From Loigolactobacillus jiayinensis (lineage in GTDB: Bacteria > Bacillota > Bacilli > Lactobacillales > Lactobacillaceae), in assembly GCF_003946445.1 (NCBI RefSeq), contig NZ_RHOF01000012.1, positions 1 through 37,008 on the forward strand: 37,008 nucleotides of DNA. The letters run 5' to 3'. A program made the position numbers and the translations under genes. This document shows, in pieces, positions 1 through 13,922 of the stretch. How positions within the stretch are numbered: the first letter of the stretch is position 1; the number at the start of each line of letters is the position of its first letter. Below the pieces are notes generated by a model that made no database searches, was not told the DNA's origin, and was given only the letters and a program-made list of their open reading frames with translations.

Positions 1-15
1 ATATTCAATTAAAAA

Positions 16-88
16 TGCCGACTAGACGATTCGAACGCCCGACCCTCTGATTACAAATCAGATGCTCTACCAACTGAGCTAAGTCGGC
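16..88 (-). tRNA. tRNA-Thr (TGT)
   Basis: Read on the minus strand this folds as a 73-nt cloverleaf: acceptor GCCGACT/AGTCGGC, D arm starting GCTCAGTTGG, anticodon loop TTTGTAA with anticodon TGT, and T arm with GTTCGAATC. The discriminator is A and no CCA is encoded. It is the last tRNA of the rRNA-linked cluster visible before the left edge; more tRNAs probably follow outside the window. Confidence 0.95.
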
Positions 89-102
89 ATAAACCCTTCA
101 AG

Positions 103-184
103 TGCGGGTGAAGGGACTCGAACCCCCACGCCTTGCGGCGCTAGATCCTAAATCTAGTGCGTCTGCCAATTCCGCCACACCCGC
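103..184 (-). tRNA. tRNA-Leu (TAG)
   Basis: An 82-nt class II tRNA on the minus strand: acceptor GCGGGTG/CACCCGC, anticodon loop TTTAGGA with anticodon TAG, and a long variable arm (GCGCCGCAAGGCGT), as expected for tRNA-Leu. The T loop is TTCGAGT and CCA is not encoded. It is third of four tRNAs downstream of the 5S gene. Confidence 0.95.
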
Positions 185-203
185 AAATATTTAAAACTGG
201 CAA

Positions 204-276
204 TGAGCCGTGACAGGCTCGAACTGTCGACCCTCTGATTAAAAGTCAGATGCTCTACCAACTGAGCTAACGGCTC
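204..276 (-). tRNA. tRNA-Lys (TTT)
   Basis: A 73-nt minus-strand cloverleaf: acceptor GAGCCGT/ACGGCTC, anticodon loop CTTTTAA with anticodon TTT, T arm with GTTCGAGCC. The discriminator is A and no CCA is encoded. Confidence 0.95.
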
Positions 277-279
277 AAA

Positions 280-352
280 TGGAGGTTACAGGGTTCGAAC
301 CTGTGACCCCCTGCTTGTAAGGCAGGTGCTCTCCCAGCTGAGCTAAACCTCC
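280..352 (-). tRNA. tRNA-Val (TAC)
   Basis: A 73-nt minus-strand cloverleaf: acceptor GGAGGTT/AACCTCC, anticodon loop CTTACAA with anticodon TAC, T loop TTCGAAC. It is the first tRNA after the 5S rRNA, only about 12 nt away, so it is co-transcribed with the rRNA operon. No encoded CCA. Confidence 0.95.
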
Positions 353-364
353 AAATGAAAAAGT

Positions 365-481
365 GCATGGCAACGTCCTACCCTCGCAGGGGGTGCTCCC
401 CCAACTACTCTCGGCGTAAAGAAGCTTAACTTCTGTGTTCGACATGGGAACAGGTGTATCCTTCTTGCTATCGCCACCATA
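365..481 (-). rRNA. rrf: 5S ribosomal RNA
   Basis: About 117 nt on the minus strand, starting TATGGTGGCGATAGC and ending GACGTTGCCATGC, with the conserved internal segments CCCATGTCGAACACAGAAG and GAGAGTAGT. It lies directly after 23S and before tRNA-Val. The exact ends are set by comparison with remembered Firmicute 5S genes and may be off by a few nucleotides. Confidence 0.93.
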
Positions 482-505
482 CCACTTTCTGAGAACGTTG
501 CGCTC

Positions 506-530
506 TCAAAACTGGATATTCAATTTTCTG
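506..530 (-). other. 23S processing stem, 3' arm
   Basis: The core AAACTGGATATTCAATTT is exactly complementary to the segment just outside the other end of 23S (3596-3621). In the precursor RNA the two arms pair and bring the 23S ends together, the usual substrate of RNase III-type processing in Firmicutes. The arm lies in the 23S-5S spacer. Confidence 0.75.
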
Positions 531-564
531 CCTTCGAATTAACCCTGCATTTTTAATGCTACTT

Positions 565-3485
<2,921 letters not shown>

Positions 3486-3595
3486 TATTTGATACCTGAC
3501 GGTATCACGGTTAGAGTTTAGCGATTAAGAAATACTTTCTTAAAAAACTCTTTAAAACGCAGTGTTAATTCTCGGTTTATATATTACTATTACAA

Positions 3596-3621
3596 AAAAT
3601 TGAATATCCAGTTTTCAAAGT
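3596..3621 (-). other. 23S processing stem, 5' arm, with boxA-like leader
   Basis: This is the partner of the arm at 506-530, with about 20 consecutive complementary bases. On the minus strand it begins CTTTGAAAACTG, which resembles the boxA/leader element that also occurs before 16S (about 5612-5632). It lies between tRNA-Ala and 23S. Confidence 0.7.
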
Positions 3622-3647
3622 ACAACGTTTAACAGCTCTCGCTGTTA

Positions 3648-3720
3648 TGGAGGATAACGGGATCGAACCGATGACCTCCTGCGTGCAAAGCAGGCGCTCT
3701 CCCATCTGAGCTAATCCCCC
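3648..3720 (-). tRNA. tRNA-Ala (TGC), in the 16S-23S spacer
   Basis: A 73-nt minus-strand cloverleaf: acceptor GGGGGAT/ATCCTCC with one G-U pair, anticodon loop TTTGCAC with anticodon TGC, T arm GGTTCGATCC. It lies between tRNA-Ile and 23S, the classical spacer arrangement. No encoded CCA. Confidence 0.96.
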
Positions 3721-3734
3721 ATATTAATTAGAAA

Positions 3735-3808
<74 letters not shown>

Positions 3809-3847
3809 AAAAAAGCGTCCAATTAATATAAGTATGAGAGTAAGCCT

Positions 3848-3890
3848 CTCAAAACTAAACAAAATTTCGACAAAATGTGTAGGTTTCCGT
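3848..3890 (-). other. 16S processing stem, 3' arm
   Basis: This segment just downstream of 16S is complementary, with a few mismatches, to the leader at about 5586-5633 (shared core AATTTCGACAAA...TGTGTAGG). Pairing of the two arms would close a long stem around 16S, the usual RNase III processing substrate. Confidence 0.65.
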
Positions 3891-3893
3891 AAT

Positions 3894-5472
<1,579 letters not shown>

Positions 5473-5585
5473 AATGAAAATTGATTGCTCAATTGTTTTT
5501 GTTGCTAGCGAGTTATAATTCAAATTGAATTGACTTCGCAAATGTTTGCTTTACTTCGAACCGGTCCGAAAACCAGTAAAAAATA

Positions 5586-5633
5586 AAGACCCTACACATT
5601 TGATTTGTCGAAAATTTGTTCAGTTTTCAAAGA
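5586..5633 (-). other. 16S processing stem, 5' arm, with boxA-like leader
   Basis: This leader segment lies between the rRNA promoters and 16S. On the minus strand it reads TCTTTGAAAACTGAAC followed by the sequence complementary to 3848-3890. The TCTTTGAAAAC part resembles the boxA antitermination element and recurs before 23S. Role inferred from position and complementarity. Confidence 0.65.
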
Positions 5634-5662
5634 CCTACTTTGTTGCTCAACACAACTTAATC

Positions 5663-5691
5663 AGTTTATCATGACTCGCAAAGCTTGTCAA
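5663..5691 (-). promoter_or_regulatory. rRNA promoter, proximal
   Basis: On the minus strand TTGACA (5691-5686), a 17-nt spacer and TAAACT (5668-5663) make a near-consensus sigma-A promoter about 190 nt upstream of 16S. It is the closest of three tandem promoters facing the rRNA operon. Confidence 0.8.
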
Positions 5692-5812
5692 GAACTTTTT
5701 GAATAAATATTCAAGTTGTTTATGACTGATTTATTTATGCCTTGCTATATTAGGCTTTTCGTTTGCATGTTTATGCAAGAGAAATGGATAACTCGCAAGT
5801 GACAACTTTATT

Positions 5813-5841
5813 AGTATATCAACTTCAGTAACAAGTGTCAA
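5813..5841 (-). promoter_or_regulatory. rRNA promoter, middle
   Basis: Minus-strand TTGACA (5841-5836), a 17-nt spacer and TATACT (5818-5813). Directly upstream (5842-5870) is an A/T-rich stretch with runs of A and T, a plausible UP element. Confidence 0.85.
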
Positions 5842-5899
5842 CAAAAAGTTTTAAAAAACTTTTTAAATCGTTTGTTTGCTTCAATTGACAACAAAGAAC

Positions 5900-5928
5900 A
5901 CTATACCAGCCTTTTTAAAAATCGTCAA
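5900..5928 (-). promoter_or_regulatory. rRNA promoter, distal
   Basis: Minus-strand TTGACG (5928-5923), a 17-nt spacer and TATAGT (5905-5900). It is the third promoter of the tandem array. Because all three have 17-nt spacers and face 16S, the array is unlikely to be chance. Confidence 0.7.
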
Positions 5929-6086
5929 GCAATTCTACTAAAAAAATATTTACTGGATAATATCAACCAAATAAGTCTTAATGTTCGTTAAAATGAGTAA
6001 ATAGCCACTTTTCAACCGATACCAATTAATTCTCCTTTGTGTTTTCTAACTAAATCGCTTAAACTTAAAGACAACAATCTATAGAA

Positions 6087-6896
6087 ATGAGTGAAATTAT
6101 GAGTGAGCTACGTATTTTACCACTAGAACAAGGTTATAATTTTCGTGAACTTGGTGGCTATAAAACAAATACTGGTCAACAAACAAAATGGCATAAGATA
6201 ATTCGTGCTGCGCAACTGAGCGAATTAAGCAAGCATGATTTAGCCTGGTTAAACAACTATGGATTACAAACAATCATTGATTTTCGTTCACCAGAGGAAA
6301 AAGCTGCTGCGCCTGATCATGTGCCCGCCAATAGTCGTTACCAATTTCTACCAGTCTTTGCAGTCGATGAGACTAAGAATTCAATTGCACCACAAGAACT
6401 GCTTAACGACTTACGCCGTGACCCTGATGGCCATAAGCAAATGTTACAAGTCTATCAAAATTTAATTCGCGATACCCATGCACAACAAACCTACCGTCAA
6501 TTTTTTGCTTATTTACTAGCTAATGACACGCCTGAGCACAGTTCGCTCTTTCACTGCACTGCTGGTAAAGATCGTACTGGCATCGGTGCAGCGTTATTTT
6601 TGGGTGCTTTAGGCGTACCCTTACCGCAGATCACCGCTGACTACCTTTTAACGCAGAAAGCTTCTGTACAGGCCTTTACTGCTAATATGGCTCAGGTTGA
6701 AGCTTACCCGGGGATCACACCAGAACAAGTGGCTGGAGTTCGCGATTTGATGTCCGCATATCCGGAGTACCTCAATGCCGCTTGGACGACCATTACAGAG
6801 CTAGCCGGATCGTTGTCTAATTATCTGCGTACTTACTTGCAACTTAGCCAAACCGACCTAACCGACCTAAAGCGAATTTATTTAACCAATAACTAA
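6087..6896 (+). CDS. tyrosine-protein phosphatase (PTP loop HCTAGKDRTG)
   Basis: A 269-aa cytoplasmic protein of the Y_phosphatase3 type, which dephosphorylates phosphotyrosine or related phosphoesters. The N-terminal half has the family pattern NFRELGGY (18-25) and IIDFRSPEE (63-71). The catalytic P-loop HCTAGKDRTG is at about 156-165, with the nucleophile Cys157 and Arg163. There is no signal peptide. ATG at 6087 and ATG at 6099 are both possible starts; neither has a strong ribosome binding site. The gene is monocistronic, divergent from the rRNA operon, and followed by its own terminator. The physiological substrate cannot be read from the sequence; related lactic-acid-bacterial proteins have been linked to capsule regulation or lipid phosphates, but no such genes are adjacent. 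Confidence 0.9.
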   Translation: MSEIMSELRILPLEQGYNFRELGGYKTNTGQQTKWHKIIRAAQLSELSKHDLAWLNNYGLQTIIDFRSPEEKAAAPDHVPANSRYQFLPVFAVDETKNSIAPQELLNDLRRDPDGHKQMLQVYQNLIRDTHAQQTYRQFFAYLLANDTPEHSSLFHCTAGKDRTGIGAALFLGALGVPLPQITADYLLTQKASVQAFTANMAQVEAYPGITPEQVAGVRDLMSAYPEYLNAAWTTITELAGSLSNYLRTYLQLSQTDLTDLKRIYLTNN

Positions 6897-6930
6897 AGCA
6901 AGTCCAGCCCAGTGCTGACTTGCTTTTTTT
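6897..6930 (+). terminator. rho-independent terminator of the phosphatase gene
   Basis: AGCAAGTC and GACTTGCT form a stem, with a loop of about ten nucleotides, followed by a run of seven T. It starts directly after the stop codon. Confidence 0.85.
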
Positions 6931-6933
6931 GCG

Positions 6934-6966
6934 CAAAAAAAGCAGATAAATAGAAACTTATCTGCT
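6934..6966 (-). terminator. rho-independent terminator of lysS
   Basis: On the minus strand the stem AGCAGATAA/TTATCTGCT is followed by seven T. It lies 16 nt beyond the lysS stop codon and ends the housekeeping cluster. Confidence 0.85.
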
Positions 6967-6981
6967 TTTTACTACTATAAA

Positions 6982-8520
<1,539 letters not shown>

Positions 8521-8600
8521 TCACGTCATACATAATTACATTTTGCCGATTTCATACTTAAAATGCAAGCCCCTTTTGGAAAGAAGGCCGAAAAGTGACA

Positions 8601-9599
8601 CTATTTTGCGCGTTCTAACTCGCGGGCTTCCGTTTGTGTCACAAAATCATCAAAAATCGTATCAACTTCAGCTTCAGTTTCTGCATTGTTGACAGCAACT
8701 TTCGTTTTAGCTGCCCGTGCGATCCCCTTTAAATAGTAAGCTGAGGATGTCCGAAACTCGTGGACACCGGTATGTTCGCCCTTTAACTCAACTAATCGGT
8801 GTAAATGAGCCTTAGCCGTGCCGATTTTTTGCCGTGGTGTGGGTTCTGGCAATAAAATACCATCCTCTAGATACTCAGCAGTTTGCTTTAAGATCCAAGG
8901 ATTGCCTAGTGCCGCCCGCCCGATCATAACTGCTGTGCAGCCAACTTCGTCCAGCATCCGCTTAGCATCTTCTGGTGTCCGCACATCCCCGTTACCCATA
9001 AATGGAATCGAAATATGATCACGTACGTCCTTTAGAATATTCCAATCAGCGTGGCCACTGTACATTTGTTTGCGCGTGCGTCCGTGCATTGCTAGGGCTG
9101 AAGCACCAGCTTTTTCGGCAGCCATGGCGTTTTTTACAGCAAAAATATGGTCATCATCCCACCCAGTCCGCATTTTTACGGTAACCGGTTTGCTTACTGC
9201 TGCAGTCACTGCCGCAACCATTTCGTAAACTTTATCTGGATCTAATAACCAGCGCGCACCAGCATCTGTTTTAACCACTTTGTTAACCGGACAGCCCATA
9301 TTAATATCAATGATATCTGCGCTAGTGTTTTGATCAACAAATTTTGCGGCTTCCACCAAGGTTTCCTTAGTACCACCAAAGATCTGCACACTTACTGGGT
9401 GTTCCGTTGGGTCAACGAATAACATGCTCATTGTTTTCGTATTGTGATGCAAAATACCACGATCACTGATCATTTCACAAACCACTAAACCGGCACCAAA
9501 TTGCCGACAAATTACACGAAAGGCCGCATTAGTGATTCCTGCCATTGGCGCCACAACAACTTGATTAGGTATTTTAACATTACCGATCTGCCATTCCAT
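8601..9599 (-). CDS. dusB: tRNA-dihydrouridine synthase
   Basis: A 332-aa flavoenzyme that reduces specific uridines in the tRNA D-loop to dihydrouridine with FMN and NADPH. The TIM-barrel start VAPMAGITNAAFR is at about 16-28. The active-site segment DINMGCPVNKV places the catalytic Cys at residue 103. GRTRKQMYSGHADW and the FMN-phosphate region GNGDVRTPEDA follow. Length matches the DusB family. The ATG at 9599 is preceded by AAAGGTGG at a suitable distance. It sits between hslO and lysS as in other Firmicutes (yacF position in Bacillus). Assignment to DusB rather than another Dus subfamily rests on this context. Confidence 0.95.
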   Translation of the reverse strand: MEWQIGNVKIPNQVVVAPMAGITNAAFRVICRQFGAGLVVCEMISDRGILHHNTKTMSMLFVDPTEHPVSVQIFGGTKETLVEAAKFVDQNTSADIIDINMGCPVNKVVKTDAGARWLLDPDKVYEMVAAVTAAVSKPVTVKMRTGWDDDHIFAVKNAMAAEKAGASALAMHGRTRKQMYSGHADWNILKDVRDHISIPFMGNGDVRTPEDAKRMLDEVGCTAVMIGRAALGNPWILKQTAEYLEDGILLPEPTPRQKIGTAKAHLHRLVELKGEHTGVHEFRTSSAYYLKGIARAAKTKVAVNNAETEAEVDTIFDDFVTQTEARELERAK

Positions 9600-9772
9600 T
9601 TTTATTAACCACCTTTTTTAAGTGCGTGTTCCATTAGCTACTCGAGTTGCCAGTTAGTTTAACGCATCAGCCACACGATAAATGACCAACAAACATAGCT
9701 AAGCGCAACAGCCTTTTCAAACACATTTATACAAATTCAATTAAAATCCACTTTTCCAAGAACATCTTTTGT

Positions 9773-9781
9773 ATCATAGCA
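9773..9781 (-). promoter_or_regulatory. probable extended -10 promoter for dusB-lysS
   Basis: On the minus strand TGCTATGAT is an extended -10 (TGn plus TATGAT). No good -35 is present at 16-18 nt, which is tolerated by extended -10 promoters. It lies about 170 nt upstream of dusB in an otherwise empty gap. Confidence 0.45.
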
Positions 9782-9951
9782 CAAATTCGCAATCACGAAA
9801 ACCGACTAGACTTCTTGTTTCTGAAAATCGCGGTTAAATGCGTAGCTAGCTATTAATGTGCGCCGCGTTTAGGCTAAGAAATCACCGTGCTTTCTCACAT
9901 TAGATGCGGCCAACAGAAAACGCTCACGCTTAATTATTCAATTCAGCCAAT

Positions 9952-9992
9952 AAAAAAAGGCGCCATGCCAGCACTTTCGCCGACATCGCTCC
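9952..9992 (-). terminator. probable terminator of hslO
   Basis: On the minus strand GGAGCGATGTC can pair with GGCATGGCGCC (two mismatches, one G-U pair), followed by seven T. It lies 12 nt past the hslO stop. Confidence 0.6.
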
Positions 9993-10004
9993 TTGATCAT
10001 TGTC

Positions 10005-10886
10005 TTAAGCTTCGTAGTTATCCTTTAGCGTCTGTAATTCTGCTGCACTAAACTGATATTTGGTGTTGCAGAACCGACAAACAGCCTCAGCACCATTATC
10101 TTCATCGATCATTGCTTGAATTTCTACTGGCTTCAATGCCGCAATTGACTTACCAAAACGTTCCTTGGAACAATCACATTTGAAAGCCACTGGAACTGTT
10201 TCCAGGATTTCTAGGTCAGCCCCCAGAATTTCCTGCAAAATTTGTTCTGGTGTTTTACCTTGACGTAATGACGCGGACACCAACGGAATCGTCTTCAACT
10301 TGGCCTCCAAGTCAGCGGCCACTGCATCATCTGCGCCGGGCATCATTTCAATCAAGAAACCACCAGCCACTTCAACTGTGTTATCTGGATTAACGAAAAC
10401 TGACACGCCAATTGCAGATGGAATTTGTTCGGAAGCAGCCATGTAATAGGTGAAATCATCACCAAGTTCACCGGAAACAATTGGCGTCTGCCCAGTAAAT
10501 GGTTGGCCTAAGCCAAGATCCTTGGTCACCGCAATTGTACCGGCAGTTCCAACCGCACCACGAACATCAATGTGTTGTTGCTCATTTAAGGGTAGGTGAA
10601 CATGGGGGTTTTGGATATAGCCTTTAACTGTCCCGTGGGCGTTACCATCAGCAACGATTGCCCCAGCTGGTCCATTACCCATAACTTTAACCGTCATTTT
10701 CTGCTCATCTTGCAAACCAGCAGTGCTCATCAGTAACGTTGCCACTAAGGTACGGCCTAATGCAGCCGAAGAAGCGCTCCACGTTCCATGCCGCCGTTGT
10801 GCTTCCGCTACAAGATCACTGGCATCCACGGCAAATGCACGCACGGTACCGTGATGGGCCATACTTTTAACTAAATAATCACTCAT
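10005..10886 (-). CDS. hslO: Hsp33, redox-regulated holdase chaperone
   Basis: A 293-aa cytoplasmic chaperone that binds unfolding proteins under oxidative stress. The N-terminal domain carries the usual VRAFAVDASDLV and GNGPAGAIVADGN patterns. The C-terminal zinc switch is complete: CDC at 237-239 and CRFC at 270-273, the four cysteines that bind zinc when reduced and form disulfides on activation. Length is normal. The ATG at 10886 is preceded by AAAGGAG about 13 nt away, a slightly long spacing. It lies downstream of ftsH, separated by a terminator-like hairpin, and upstream of dusB, the common Firmicute arrangement. Confidence 0.97.
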   Translation of the reverse strand: MSDYLVKSMAHHGTVRAFAVDASDLVAEAQRRHGTWSASSAALGRTLVATLLMSTAGLQDEQKMTVKVMGNGPAGAIVADGNAHGTVKGYIQNPHVHLPLNEQQHIDVRGAVGTAGTIAVTKDLGLGQPFTGQTPIVSGELGDDFTYYMAASEQIPSAIGVSVFVNPDNTVEVAGGFLIEMMPGADDAVAADLEAKLKTIPLVSASLRQGKTPEQILQEILGADLEILETVPVAFKCDCSKERFGKSIAALKPVEIQAMIDEDNGAEAVCRFCNTKYQFSAAELQTLKDNYEA

Positions 10887-10977
10887 TGTTAAATTCTAAC
10901 TCCTTTTAACTAGGTTTGGTTGTTCTCTAATTTACCACAAGCTGATCAAAAAAACTGCTAACAACTTAAATTTGTGC

Positions 10978-11010
10978 AAAACGAAAGGCCGGAACAATTG
11001 TTCCAGCCTT
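10978..11010 (-). terminator. hairpin terminator of ftsH
   Basis: On the minus strand AAGGCTGGAACA/TGTTCCGGCCTT forms a 12-bp stem with a minimal AT loop (one G-U pair), followed by a broken T tract (TCGTTTTG). Placed just after the ftsH stop. Some read-through into hslO is likely because the tail is weak. Confidence 0.65.
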
Positions 11011-11015
11011 GGGTC

Positions 11016-13202
11016 TTATTCTTTATGCTCGTCATCTGATGGCGTATCGGTTGCATCAGCGTTAGAAGCTGCGCTAGATGGTACCGCTGCGGAATCAGTT
11101 GCTGATTCTGATTCAGCTGACGTTGCTGTACTAGCAGCATCAGTAGTTCTTGAAGCTGAACTCGTTGCAGTGTTATTTGATTCTGGTGTTGCTGAATCAT
11201 CCTGCTTATCCTCAGCTTGTTTAGCAGCATCTTGACGTTCCAATTGTTTCTTGGATTGTTCAAAAGTAGCTGCCTTTTCACTTGGGAATTCTTCGGTGCC
11301 AGCTTCATCAGGCATTTCGCCAGTATTGAATAAGCTGAGAATTTGTTTCTCGTTCAAGGTCTCACGCTTCAACAATTCTTCGGCAATTAACTTATGTTGT
11401 GCACGGTGCGCTTGGATAATTTCGTAAGCCTGTTGATGGGCTTCGTTCATGATCCGGCGGACTTCATCATCAATTGCTGTTGCTGTTGCTTCAGAGTATG
11501 GACGAACGCCAAATTCTGTTTGTTGCATTGCTGCACCCTCATACTGAATATCGCCTAACTTAGCGCTCATCCCGTATTGGGTAACCATAGCACGTGCCAA
11601 TTGTGTGGCTTGTTCAAAGTCATTAGAAGCCCCAGTGGATTGCGTGCTGAAAATAATTTCTTCAGCCGTCCGGCCACCAAGTAAACCAACGATTTGTTCA
11701 GTTAATTCTTTCTTAGTCATCAAGAATTGATCTTCACGCGGTAACATGATCGCATATCCGCCAGCGCGGCCACGCGGTACAATGGTAACTTTGCGGACAA
11801 TTCGTGAATCACTTAAAACTAACCCAGCGATAGTATGACCAGCTTCATGGTAGGCCACCATGGTCCGTTCTTTCGGACTGATAACACGATCACGCTTAGC
11901 TGGACCAGCAATGACTCGATCTTCGGCTTCATCAACATCTGAGGCATCAATCTTCTTCTTATCGCGCCGAGCTGCAACTAAAGCAGCTTCGTTCAATAAG
12001 TTTTCTAGATCGGCACCAACAAAGCCTGGTGTTGTCCGTGCTAAGACTTTAAGATCAACGTCATCCGCTAATGGTTTGTTCTTAGCATGAACTTTCAAAA
12101 TAGCTTCACGACCCTTGACGTCAGGACTCCCAACCAAAATCTTCCGGTCGAAACGGCCTGGACGAAGCAAGGCTGGATCCAATACATCAGAACGGTTAGT
12201 TGCGGCAATGACAATAACACCTTCACTACCAGTAAAACCATCTAATTCAACTAACAATTGGTTTAAGGTTTGTTCACGTTCATCGTGACCGCCACCCATG
12301 CCGCTGCCACGTTTACGACCAACCGCATCAATTTCATCAATAAAGATGATCGCTGGTGCGCTCTTTTTGGCTTGTTCAAACAAGTCACGCACACGACTAG
12401 CACCGACACCGACGAACATTTCAACGAAGTCAGAACCAGAAATTGAGAAGAACGGTACGCCCGCTTCACCAGCGACCGCCTTGGCTAGTAACGTTTTACC
12501 AGTACCAGGAGGACCCTCAAGTAAGACACCGGCTGGGATCCGCGCCCCTAAGGACACGAACTTCCGCGGATCTTTCAAGAATTCGACCACTTCGACCAAT
12601 TCCTGTTTCTCTTCTTCCGCACCTGCGACATCAGAGAAACGAACCTTATTGGCCTTTTTATCAGCTGGTTTAACCTTGGATTTACCAAAGTTCATCACTC
12701 GATTGTTGCCACCGCCACCTTGGCCAGCTTGACCCATCATCATATAGAAGAAGAAGATGATCATAACCAGTGGTAAGGCGTACAACAAGATTTGAATCCA
12801 GAAACCACTAGATTCTTCAGCCTTGGTATCCATTGTAATGTTATTCTTTTCAGCTAAGCGGACCACTGTGGCCACTTGTGAATCGCTGTCCAACATAATT
12901 GTGGTAAAGCTCTTCACACTGGTCTTAGAGTTCGGTACTAAACCGAAACCGCCGCTGTTTGAGGTAACTTTTTGCGCTTTGCGATAGTCACCGGTGATCT
13001 TATAAACACCGTTATTTGGCTGTACACTAAAGTCTTTGATCTTGTTATTTTTCAGTTGAGTAATGAATTCACTGGATTGTAATTCTTTCGACTGTGAACT
13101 GGATTGCCCGTTTGAGAAGAAATAAATGATTCCAATCAAACTGAGAAAGATAACAATATAAAACAGACTATTGCGAAAAAGTCCATTTCGCTTGTTTTTC
13201 AT
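11016..13202 (-). CDS. ftsH: ATP-dependent zinc metalloprotease FtsH
   Basis: A 728-aa membrane-anchored AAA+ protease that degrades misfolded membrane proteins and regulatory substrates. The N-terminal membrane segment is at about 12-30, an extracytoplasmic domain follows, and a second membrane segment is at about 136-156. The AAA module has Walker A GPPGTGKT (230-237), Walker B IIFIDE (285-290) and the SRH segment [19 protein letters not shown]. The protease active site is HEAGH (452-456). The last 90 or so residues form a low-complexity Ser/Thr/Ala/Asp/Glu tail, common in lactobacilli. I chose ATG at 13202 because GGAGG sits 7 nt upstream; a TTG at 13232 would add ten residues but lacks such a site. 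Its own promoter carries a CtsR-like operator. Confidence 0.97.
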   Translation of the reverse strand: MKNKRNGLFRNSLFYIVIFLSLIGIIYFFSNGQSSSQSKELQSSEFITQLKNNKIKDFSVQPNNGVYKITGDYRKAQKVTSNSGGFGLVPNSKTSVKSFTTIMLDSDSQVATVVRLAEKNNITMDTKAEESSGFWIQILLYALPLVMIIFFFYMMMGQAGQGGGGNNRVMNFGKSKVKPADKKANKVRFSDVAGAEEEKQELVEVVEFLKDPRKFVSLGARIPAGVLLEGPPGTGKTLLAKAVAGEAGVPFFSISGSDFVEMFVGVGASRVRDLFEQAKKSAPAIIFIDEIDAVGRKRGSGMGGGHDEREQTLNQLLVELDGFTGSEGVIVIAATNRSDVLDPALLRPGRFDRKILVGSPDVKGREAILKVHAKNKPLADDVDLKVLARTTPGFVGADLENLLNEAALVAARRDKKKIDASDVDEAEDRVIAGPAKRDRVISPKERTMVAYHEAGHTIAGLVLSDSRIVRKVTIVPRGRAGGYAIMLPREDQFLMTKKELTEQIVGLLGGRTAEEIIFSTQSTGASNDFEQATQLARAMVTQYGMSAKLGDIQYEGAAMQQTEFGVRPYSEATATAIDDEVRRIMNEAHQQAYEIIQAHRAQHKLIAEELLKRETLNEKQILSLFNTGEMPDEAGTEEFPSEKAATFEQSKKQLERQDAAKQAEDKQDDSATPESNNTATSSASRTTDAASTATSAESESATDSAAVPSSAASNADATDTPSDDEHKE

Positions 13203-13240
13203 ACGTGACCTCCGTTTCCGAATTGTTATCAAGTTTTAAA

Positions 13241-13262
13241 AATGATACCTTGTCATATCATT
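13241..13262 (-). repeat. inverted repeat in the ftsH leader
   Basis: AATGATA and TATCATT flank an 8-nt centre, between the predicted ftsH start of transcription and the start codon. It could be an RNA hairpin in the leader or a protein-binding site; nothing decides between the two. Confidence 0.45.
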
Positions 13263-13272
13263 TCAGTTATTG

Positions 13273-13301
13273 ATGATAGCATATTTGACTTTCATTGACT
13301 A
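13273..13301 (-). promoter_or_regulatory. ftsH promoter overlapping a CtsR-type box
   Basis: On the minus strand TAGTCA (-35), a 17-nt spacer and TGC-TATCAT (extended -10) form a promoter. The stretch 13300-13284 reads AGTCAAT-GAA-AGTCAAA, two direct heptads separated by 3 nt, as in the CtsR operator (RGTCAAA-N3-RGTCAAA) with one deviation. It overlaps the -35, so CtsR binding would block transcription until heat or protein stress. CtsR control of ftsH is known in Lactobacillus plantarum. Confidence 0.7.
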
Positions 13302-13844
13302 TTATTTCGTTTGATAAACTTCAGATTTTAAAATCCCAATATACGGCAGGTTACGGTAATGTTCAGCATAATCTAAACCATAACCAACTAAAAATGCATT
13401 GGGCACCTTAAAACCAACATAGTCAGCATCCACCGGTACAACTCGTGTTTCCGGCTTGTTTAATAAGGTACAGATTTTCACTGATTTAGCTTGTCGATAC
13501 TTAAATAGATCGACCAAATAGTTCAGCGTGCGCCCTGTATCAACGATATCCTCCACAATCAGTACATCGCGATCCTGTAATGGTGTGTCGAGATCTTTGA
13601 TGATCTTCACTTCACCAGTCGATTGGGTACCGCCTTGATAACTGGAAACGTCTAAAAAGTCCATTTCCAAAGGGGTGTCGATCTGGCGAACCAAATCAGC
13701 CATAAATAGCATTGCACCCTTTAATACACAAATCACCAATGGATTTTTATCCGCATAATCCTTGGTTATTTGCGCGCCCAACTGCGCCGTGACATCGGCG
13801 ATTGCTGCTTGATCGTATAAAATACGTTCAATATCCTGATGCAT
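13302..13844 (-). CDS. hpt: hypoxanthine-guanine phosphoribosyltransferase
   Basis: A 180-aa enzyme of purine salvage that joins hypoxanthine or guanine to PRPP to give IMP or GMP. The PRPP-binding motif [13 protein letters not shown] is at about 94-106, preceded by the flexible-loop segment [15 protein letters not shown]. Near the C-terminus is [19 protein letters not shown], the purine-binding region. Length is standard. I chose ATG at 13844, 7 nt after GAGGAG; an upstream in-frame start (13883) lacks a site. It lies between tilS and ftsH, a linkage conserved in Firmicutes, where a TilS-Hpt interaction activating ftsH has been reported in Bacillus. Confidence 0.96.
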   Translation of the reverse strand: MHQDIERILYDQAAIADVTAQLGAQITKDYADKNPLVICVLKGAMLFMADLVRQIDTPLEMDFLDVSSYQGGTQSTGEVKIIKDLDTPLQDRDVLIVEDIVDTGRTLNYLVDLFKYRQAKSVKICTLLNKPETRVVPVDADYVGFKVPNAFLVGYGLDYAEHYRNLPYIGILKSEVYQTK

Positions 13845-13922
13845 GGTTAAACTCCTCTCCAACTTACAATAAGTTGTGACCAAGTGACAAGTTTTTTAAT
13901 TCTTTACTTTGTTACAACAACG

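Larger units (their letters stand above)
5473..6086. other. rRNA leader and promoter region; no gene
   Basis: This 614-nt stretch holds the 16S leader with its processing arm, and three tandem minus-strand promoters ending at 5928. From 5930 to 6086 the DNA is A/T-rich and separates the rRNA operon from the divergent phosphatase gene; I could not identify a convincing promoter for that gene. Confidence 0.8.
9600..10004. other. 405-nt gap between hslO and dusB; no gene seen
   Basis: The gap holds the hslO terminator candidate at its right end and a probable extended -10 promoter for dusB-lysS near 9773-9781. No open frame with a ribosome binding site was found. The dusB leader would be about 165 nt long; I see no known riboswitch or T-box features such as AGGGTGGNACCGCG in it. 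Confidence 0.6.

Noticed and set aside
12298-12732. 144-codon open frame on the plus strand within ftsH
   Set aside because: It is the antisense of the well-supported AAA domain of ftsH; composition is that of a shadow frame and no start signal is visible.
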